DNA of 64,000 nucleotides from Avena insularis (taxonomy: Eukaryota > Streptophyta > Magnoliopsida > Poales > Poaceae): contig CM042689.1 in assembly GCA_023614405.1 (NCBI GenBank), positions 328,266,305 through 328,330,304 of the forward strand, in the 5' to 3' direction. Positions 56,612-64,000 of this stretch are shown in pieces. Position 1 is the first letter of the stretch, and every line of letters starts with the position of its first letter. The position numbers and the translations under genes are program-made. Below the pieces are notes generated by a model, which searched no databases, was not told where the DNA came from, and saw only the letters and a list, made by a program, of their open reading frames with translations.

Positions 56612-57880
56612 CTACTACTATGTCAGCGGCAGCTAGATCTGCGCGCGCTTTGAATGGGCACGCCAAGTGTGCATTCGTGTTGCCATCAGATCAGACTGAT
56701 CACGCACCATGAAAATTCATCTCGATCGTCTGAGATCACGCACCATTAGAGCGTGGCGGCTAACTCGATCGTGGACGTTGCATGCATGGAAAAGGAACAA
56801 ACAAGACACCGTGTGTGTCAGGTTTGTTATTCTCCGCCGGAAAGCTAGCTAGTAACTGCGTGCGCGCGTATCATGTCGTCAGACACGGGCATGTTCGCAA
56901 ATCCCTCGGGATCAGAGATCTCGCTCACCGCGTCCAGTTCCACGCTACGCCGGAATCTGCCTGTGTCCTCTCTCCTTATCATGACACTCTTTACCATTCC
57001 TCTTTGTTAATACTCTATCTATCTCTTTCAAAGTGATCCGGTGACTTCTTTACTCAAGAAACCTGCTTTTCGGGGGGTGTGTCTCTAGTACTCTATATCG
57101 ATCGTCGATCTTGTGCTGCGTATGTCTAATCTTCCAGATGAGTGACCAGGCTTCTTGCTGATAAAATGTTTGAACAGCAAGAAGAACAAAGTAAACACAT
57201 ACCGGAGCTGTGCCAAGTATTTCATAGCCCAAAGTTTTAAATTATTGTTGAACTAATTATGTGTTAAAAACTATGCAATACGGTTGTATAATTTAGATGA
57301 AAGTATGGCTGTATTGATGTGAAAATAGTCACCCAAAAATAGACATATGTTCGGACGACCCGTGTTAACCTTCATGCCCTAACCAACTATTTCGAAAAAT
57401 CGATCTGATGAAAAAAGGCTAAGCAATGCACTTCAAAAAATTAGCTTCAGGTTGACCGGTCAGTCGGCTTTATCCAAACCGATTGGTTCCAGTCAATTCC
57501 GGCGACGCCGATAGCCTCCGGTCGATTTCGCCGACGCTATTTTCGTAGTTTCTCAAAAATGAGTATTATTTTGAATCTAAAAAAATATTATTTATAAAAA
57601 AATAGCTACACTTCAACACCCCATACTGTGTCCGCTATGGGGGTTGCCAGGCACTCCATTGGAGACGTCGGTGGAGATGCTCTAATAAGAACTCTGTTGT
57701 ATGGTACTAGAATCTTTTTTGAGTGTTTGGTTTGTGCACAACATCGGTTCTACCTAACAAGCTTGTTGGTCATGCATGCGCGGTTTGACATTTATTTTTT
57801 GTTTTTAGAAAATAAAGTGTGTCATTTTTTACGATTTGTTCAATGTGTGGACACTGCGGCAGCCCGCATTTTAGTCTTCT
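56612..57880. other. Intergenic, unclassified
   Basis: About 1.27 kb with no supported gene. 57420-57550 is rich in short ccgg/cgac words; 57550-57800 is AT-rich. The left boundary of the transposon that carries the next two pseudogenes may be here, but no terminal inverted repeat could be identified because its partner is outside the window. Confidence 0.4.
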
Positions 57881-60800
57881 AGTGCAATGCATGCAACCCG
57901 TAGTTTGGCATGTGAGGGTGACCCCAAGGCTCCTGCTGCTGGTGCTGTCACGACGAACCTCCATCGTGCAAAGGTGGCTGCTGCTGCTGCCAGCCGTCGA
58001 AAGAAGACTGCTGATGCCACGTCGAACCTCCAGCCTGGTCTGGGGAAGGAGGTCTCGGAGTCGTCTGTGGTGTAAGCCGTGGACGGGGAGACTGTCGTAG
58101 GGGCGAGGGTGGTTGCTGCTGGTGGTGGTGTGTCGAGCGCCACGGAGGACGCTGTGGTGCCGGGTGGTGAGCAATGTCTGAAGGGCGGGTGCACATGATA
58201 ACCCCGTAGATACGCCGTATCTTCTCCTCCAGGCGACTCAGCCAGGTCTCCTGGACCTGCCGGTGAATAAGTAGGGGTCCGGACGAAAGAGAGCGTCTGT
58301 ACTCAGCACTCTCCGTCTCAAAATCGACTAACATCTGTGCATGCAAGTGATACCACAAGGTTCGCGATATATAGATGGAAAATTATGTAATAAATATGTG
58401 CATTAGATGAAGAACATACCGCGTGCTGTCTGCTGCCCACAGTAGACTGGCTCGGATAACTATCCCAAGTAGCCACGCCCGGCATCTCCTCTGGGTGAGA
58501 TTGCTGTGCGATGCGTAGTCGTGTGGCGCTCATGTAGCTATCCAAATACCTGTTGAACTCTTCCATGTCAAACTCGGCGTTCGAGTCCCAGACTCGGGCT
58601 GTAGCGGTGTCCCACTCTTGAACATACACCCCAACCCTGTGTAGCCAACCCGTGGCGGTCTTACTACTTCCCTTCCTCGACAACCTAACATTTAACATGG
58701 TTAGTGTCATGTCAATAAATCATGTTAAGATGGAAGTAATGTGTAAAGGAAACATATGTGTGTACGACTGAAGGTATGGCGCTCTCCGTAGGACGAGGAT
58801 CAGCCAACTGGCGAAGACCAAACTGCCTCATTACTCTATGTAGGCTCATCTCCTCTGTCTGCATGTCGAAGATGATCTTCGATTTTGTGAGCCAATACGA
58901 CTCGTCCCTGGCGCATAGAATAGAAATCTGTATGTTCTCCCCATCCCTCTGGAATCTAGCAGTGACAACTTCATTCGTGTAGGGCTCCCACATCACCAAA
59001 CTCATGGCAAGACATTAAATCGCTTCGGACAAAGGCGGGGTAGCAACCCCTCACCTGGCTGTGAGAAAAGCGTATCTGTGAATAATAATTTGTTAGCTAC
59101 ATGCATAGTTTATGTCAAATAAATAATGAATGTAACAAGTAACTTTGCACATACATGGCGGTGTGTCCAAACTGAACCGAAAGTAGGCAAGTCGATGAGG
59201 TCTGGATCGAACAGTCCAGTCAAAGGGTCGCCCAAAGTAGCTGTAGGGTAAGGCATCTCAACCATAACGTCCAGTCGGCCGATAGGAAACCGCTCCCAGG
59301 ACCAAAGCTGCAACAGTAGTGGGCATCCAAGCAGGCCTGACTTCGGCGCCCTCCGTTGGCAACCGCTGCACATACCTCGGTACGTGGCCGCTAAGACCGC
59401 AGAACCCCAACTCCTCTGTATAATCATGTCAGCGCTAGTTGCATTGGCGATCTCCAATGCGATAGGGATGTAGCGAGCAGTGATAGTGGTGACATGGTTC
59501 TCGGTGAACATCACCTTCCCGAGAAGCCAAAGTGTTGGAGATATGCCCTAGAGGCAACAATAAAAGTAGTTATTATTATATCTTTGTGTTTATGATAAAT
59601 ATTTACATTCACGCTATAATAGTATTAACAAGGAAACATTAATACTTGTGTGATTTGTGAACTTAATTTGAAGTCCCTGGTAAAGCCTCTATATAATACT
59701 AGCTTGTTGGTTAATGGATGATTGTGGTTTCCCTATCATGAACATTGAGATGTTATTAACAACAAGATCATATCGTTAGGAGAATGATATGATGGACATA
59801 CTCCTATAGATAAGCGTAGCATAAAGATCAAGTCATTTTAATAGTTCAATTGCTATATGCTTTCTGATACATAGTAATCTAATTCCTTCAACCATGAGAT
59901 CATGCATATCACCTTTACCGGATGGATGCTTTGATGACATCAAACACCACACCGTGAATCGGGTGGCTATAAAGGTGGCATTGAGTGTTCGGAAAGTATT
60001 GGTTGAAACACATGGATCAAGAGTGGGATTTGTCCATCCATATGACGGATAGATATACTCTGGGCCCTCTCGGTGAAATGTCATCCAATTAGCTTGCAAG
60101 CATGTGACTGGCTCACAAGGGATCACATATCACGGGAACGAGAAAAGAGTACTTATCGGTAACGAGGTTGAACTAGGTATGCAGAGATACCGACGATCAT
60201 AACCTCGGATAAGTAAACTATCGTGAGACAAAGGGAAATTGATATCGTATGTAAGTGGTTCATTCGATCGCAAAGTAATCGTAGAAATATGTGGGAGCCA
60301 TATGAATTTCCAGATTCCTCTATTGGTTATTGTTCGGAGAAGTGTCTCGATCATGTCCGCATAATTCACGAACCGTAGGGAGACACACTTAAGGATTCGA
60401 CGTTGTTTGAGTAGTTATGGAATGATGAGAAAGAGACCGAATGTTGTTCGGAGTCCCGGATGGGATCTGGGATATCACGAAGAGATCCGTAATGGTCCGG
60501 AGAATAAGATTCATATAAGGAAAGTCCCGTTTCGGAGTTGGGGAATGGTTCCGGTGTTTTCATCGGGAATGTTCTAGAATGTTCCGGAATGTCCGGCACT
60601 CCGGAGGGGAAGGGTACATGAATGTGTTATATCAAGTTGGTATGATTGCATCATGTACTAAGTGTCATCGCTGAACCAAATAAAGCATTAATTCAAATCC
60701 TAGTTTGAAAAGTCAAATAGCTAGTTTGAAAAGTCAAACGGCTAAATTTGGAAAGAGGAAAAGAGGAGGAAGGGGGAAACCGAGTTGGGGAGGAGTTCCC

Positions 60801-62140
60801 TCCTCCAACCGGCGGCCCACCTCCAAGCCGAGTTGGGGAGGGACTCCTCTCCCTCCCCTTGGCCGGCCGGCCCCCTCCACCTATATAAGGAGGGGCAGGG
60901 CTCCCTCCTAGAGACACACAAGATCCTCTCCTCCAAACCCTAGCACCAAGCCGCCGCCTAGCTAAACTCTAGCCGCCGGCTTGCCCCTCCTTGGTGTGTC
61001 TAAACCCTAGAACACCGAGGACTCTCTCATACTCCACCATACTCGCTCCGGCTTGAGGCGAAGCCCTGCGAGATCTCCCCTCTACTTCCTGTCATGCCAG
61101 TTGTCTTTAGGAATCGCGAGGAGAGTGCTACAACCTCCGCTGCCTGCTGGAACAAGGGAGAGGAAGGTCTTCGTCGAGTACCGAACGTGTGACCGACTGC
61201 GGGAGCGCTGCCGGAATGCAGCGCCGGAAGGATCGTCTACGCGATCTTGAGATCGGGAAGAGTACGACTACATCACCCACGAGAATCCGCTCTCGTTAAA
61301 CGCTTTGGAATCTTCGAGGGTGAGTTATTCCATCGACTCTTGCTACAATCTAGTAGATAGATCTTGGCTTGTTTGTTTGTATGCGATAGAAATTTTTTGT
61401 TTTCCATGCTACGAAACCCTACACAAAGTATGTATGCCTCCAAGGACCGAGTGATTTGTGCCTCTGTCAACTGAGTCTCTGGATAGCCTAGCTGTTGGAT
61501 CTGCATTAATAAAATATGGTTCGATAAGTAAAACATATGACGGTAATGTGTAATGTCTTATAGATTAAAGAGAAGTTAGCAAACACACCTGACATCCTAG
61601 TAACCAGTCGAATTTGGGCCCGTGTTCTTCATACTCCAATGGACTAGTAATACCCTGGAATCGTTGTGCCATATCCTGTTGCCAACCCGCCGGTGCCTGC
61701 AGCGGTTCAATGGGTTGTCCAGCCAAAGGAAGTCCCAACAGGCATGACACGTCCTGGAGAGTAGGAGCCATCTCTCCCTAGCGAAAGTGAAAAGTGTGGG
61801 TCTCGGGCCTCCAGCGGTCGACCAAGCATGTGAGCAACGAGTGGTCATATAGTAGGCGTGTAGAGTCTGTAGTGGCCTCAACCAAGCGAACAAAAGGTAG
61901 AAGCCCAACCCACTTCAACCTGCATAACCAAAAAACGTGATCAATCATTTACCGCGAACCAAAAATACTCATATAATTCATGATTAAATCGTACCTAGGA
62001 ACCCAAGCGGGGTGTATCCTCCAGTTAACATTCGGTGTGCGAGTGACCAAAGGCTCAAGGGAGTTGGGCTCATCCTCCAAAATTCTAGCCCGATGCTTCT
62101 TTTCAATGTCTGGATCGAGCAACCTGTATCTTCTCGCCAT
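57881..62140 (-). pseudogene. Plant mobile domain (MAIN-like) gene, split by a solo LTR
   Basis: Exon 1 is 62140 to about 61995: MARRYRLLDPDIEKKHR ... NWRIHPAWVPR, donor ag|gtacga. Exon 2 (about 61921-61593) starts LKWVGLLPFVRLVEATTDS and includes DRWRPETHTFHFR, a tag at 61778-61780 where the family has Trp, then GEMAPTLQDVSCLLGLPLAG. Exon 3 begins IQQLGYPETQLTEAQITRSL and continues beyond the solo LTR (59533-61423) as WLLGKVMFTENHV, RSWGSAVLAATYRGMCSGC and CPLLLQLWSWERFPIGR. Later exons give SLVMWEPYTNEVV, YWLTKSKIIFDMQTEEMS, RVMRQFGLRQL, and then VQEWDTATARVWDSN with a Gln/Pro-rich tail. A phase break is likely near 59010. This is the plant mobile domain architecture found in MAIN/MAIL proteins and in Gypsy and MULE transposons. 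Its neighbour is a MULE transposase on the same strand, so it is probably transposon-borne. Confidence 0.8.
59533..61423 (+). mobile_element. BARE/Angela-type Copia solo LTR
   Basis: 1891 bp, from tgttggagatatgccc to acgaaaccctaca, with target duplication caaag at 59528-59532 and 61424-61428. There is no internal region. It resembles the LTRs at 9964 and 16879 along its length, but with more differences. It sits in a coding exon of the plant mobile domain gene; removing it with one target copy rejoins LEAYI to LWLLGK in frame. Confidence 0.96.
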
Positions 62141-62173
62141 TTCTGAACAATTTAAAAATTAATATAAGCATTT

Positions 62174-62345
62174 GCATATTACAACTTAAAACATAGTTCG
62201 CCACATATTACAACTTAAAACATAGTTCGCCACATATTACAACTAAAAACATAGTTCGCCACATATTACAACTTAAAACATAGTTCGCCACATATTACAA
62301 CTTAAAACATAGTTCGCCACATATTACAACTTAAAACATAGTTCT
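62174..62345. repeat. 29-bp minisatellite, about six copies
   Basis: Unit 'ttacaacttaaaacatag' plus 'ttcgccacata', with starts at about 62177, 62206, 62235, 62264, 62293 and 62322. Copies are nearly identical (one aactaaaaac variant), so the array is recent. It lies between the start of the mobile-domain gene and the end of the MULE transposase gene. Confidence 0.95.
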
Positions 62346-62376
62346 AGTTTCACCCGTGTCCTCTACCTCTTTGACC

Positions 62377-64000
62377 TCACGCACCCCGTCCTCGCGTAGG
62401 TGCGACGCCTGTACCAAAAGTGGGACAATGAGTATCCCTGTGACCAAATACATTGCATAGAAAACACTGCCGAGTTGAGCCGCCAGTTTCTGATTCGTCC
62501 ATATCATTTCGGATGCGCCTACACTGGCGTCTGCCTCTCCTTGTTCGCATTAGAGCAGGGTGTGGGATGTACTGCCTTTCACCAGGGTTCACGGTGTTGA
62601 AATTACCCATTACTCGAAATCCTGACATCTCACCCGTCCAGGTATTGACCACAGATTCTTTCAGGTAGTAGGGAGACACGAACGATATGACGTCCAACCC
62701 TAGCTGCCGACAAGCAGCAAGCACATGAGAGCAAGGCAGGTGAAGCAACTTTGGTTTGTTGTAGGTGCACTCACATGTTGGCCATTTCTCATTACCAATC
62801 TTCACCTCATGCGTTCTTAGTTATTACCACACCCAAACTTATTGGTGGCTAGCCACACCTCAAACCTTCTTTCCTCATTACCTATGCACACGACAGTGTG
62901 TGACATAGCCTTCGCCATCTTCTTATCCATGTACCTCATAATCTTTTCACAGAAGCGTGTGTTTGGATTGTTCATGATATGCATCTGAGCACCCTGCCGT
63001 CTGGCTCTAAAATATGAAATCGTGCCATACAGAATACCTTTGACTATGGTTGTAAGTGGAAGTGCCATGTTACCTCTGAGGACAAAGTTATATGACTCAG
63101 CTAGGTTTGTAGTCATGACACCGTACCTAGCTCCATGTGTGTCGTGTAGCAAAGACCACCTCTCCAAAGGCTCGTGCTCTATCCACTGTTGGAAGTTCTT
63201 GATCGATTTGCCGAGCCTTCTCCTTGTACCAGGTGGATCAAATCTAGGCAAGTCACAAAGCCCTACAGGATCTTCCTCCATAGGCGCAGCTCGGTAGCAG
63301 CCCATCGGCTACTGCTTGATGTGCAGCTACGGCTGCGTTTTGCGCAGCTTTCCTTGCCCTCACATGTTTCTGAGTGAATTCATCGAGCTTTGCGCGTATG
63401 AAATCGTACTTCCATTCTTGGTTCTGCTTGCACAGTTTTTTGAATAGATCCATGAGGTTCTTGTTTCTGAACTGTGAGAAGAAATTAGCACCCAAATGGC
63501 GCATGCACCACCGGCTTTGCATGTCAAGCCAAGGTGTTTGCTCTTCCGGCCCTGGTCAGGTGTTCTGCTTTACGCATTGAGTATACCTGCATGCCTATCA
63601 TGAATGATGCACACATTGGGCTTGTCTTTCACAACTGCTACTTTGAGCTGCCTGAAGAACCATGTCCAACTTTCAGTGTTTTCGCCCTCCACGAAAGCAA
63701 ATGCGAGTGGGACAATCTGATTGTTCTGTCTTGACCAATGGTGGTAAGGATCCGACCCTTGTACTTGCCAGTGAGAAAAGTACCGTCTACACATATCACT
63801 GGACGACAATAAGTGAAAGCTTGGATGCATACAACAAAAGAGAAGAACACTCGATGAAGCACCTTCACGGATGGATCCTCTTGTATCACATAATATTGTA
63901 TGTCGACATAGGTGCCTGGGTTTCTATCCTGCAGTGTGTGAAGTTGTCGGACCACGGAGTCATACGAGTCTCTAAACGAACCAAACCTCTCCTCAAGAGC
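62377..64000 (-). pseudogene. MULE transposase (mudrA-like), partial at the window edge, frameshifted
   Basis: From the right edge leftward: RQLHTLQDRNPGTYV, then the MULE domain with Asp in RPVICVDGTFLTGKYKG. A one-base loss near 63725 shifts the frame before QIVPLAFAFVEGENTESWTW, and IIHDRHAGILNA supplies the second Asp. The C-x2-H motif is in SRWCMRHLGANFF. After a shift near 63300 comes the third acidic residue in TTNLAESYNFVLRG. After another shift near 62815 there is a complete SWIM zinc finger (CECTYN ... LPCSHVLAAC) and a CCHC-type knuckle (CFLCNVFGHRDTHC), ending RGRGA at 62377. Catalytic and metal ligands are all present, but at least three frameshifts break the reading frame. The N-terminal MuDR domain lies beyond the window. 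Confidence 0.87.

Noticed and set aside
62174..62345. CRISPR-like regular repeats
   Set aside because: The 29-bp units are directly adjacent with no unique spacers, and the sequence is clearly from a plant nuclear genome.

Overview
The window looks like a piece of a large, repeat-rich grass genome of the wheat/barley tribe (Triticeae). The evidence is a BARE/Angela-type Copia element with a tRNA-Met primer site, Athila-like Gypsy LTRs with a tRNA-Asp primer site, CACTA elements with 'tagtcccgg' subterminal repeats, Stowaway MITEs starting ctccctccg, and spliced plant genes. I see no prokaryotic, organellar, rRNA or tRNA genes.

Layout. 1-2168: two minus-strand Gypsy-type LTR pieces. 2223-3460: a decayed NAM-associated-type pseudogene. 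4199-5387 (+): a small two-exon host gene of unknown function with its own TATA box. 5600-6917: the truncated 5' end of a CACTA element. 7070-8191 and its diverged paralogue (8764-9090, 32030-32248, 45942-46207, 52667-52936) are two copies of one ancestral sequence. The first stayed short. The second was inflated to about 44 kb by insertions: a Gypsy element (9182-30738) carrying a complete Copia element in its 5' LTR, a CACTA element (32249-45938) carrying a 2.2 kb unclassified element in its transposase gene, and a Mutator-like element (46208-52657). Each of the three has a target-site duplication, and the short paralogue preserves the empty site for the CACTA and the MULE. 53365-55954 (-): a complete four-exon bZIP transcription factor gene (261 residues, group E type). 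57881-64000 (-): a broken plant-mobile-domain gene split by a Copia solo LTR, then a broken MULE transposase that runs off the right edge.

Most notable structures. (1) A ~6.08 kb tandem duplication inside the Gypsy/Copia nest has breakpoints in two unrelated LTRs and made a chimeric third LTR. (2) The MULE carries two convergent genes, a mudrA-like transposase and a GRF-zinc-finger/coiled-coil protein, separated by a 54-bp palindromic minisatellite. (3) The CACTA carries a second gene ending in a Ulp1/C48 protease-like domain and an unusual internal cluster of subterminal-type hairpins.

Only two genes look like functional host genes: the unknown gene at 4.2 kb and the bZIP gene at 53-56 kb. 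The remaining coding capacity is transposon-derived and mostly broken by stops and frameshifts. All identifications are by eye from motifs and repeat structure; no database search was possible.
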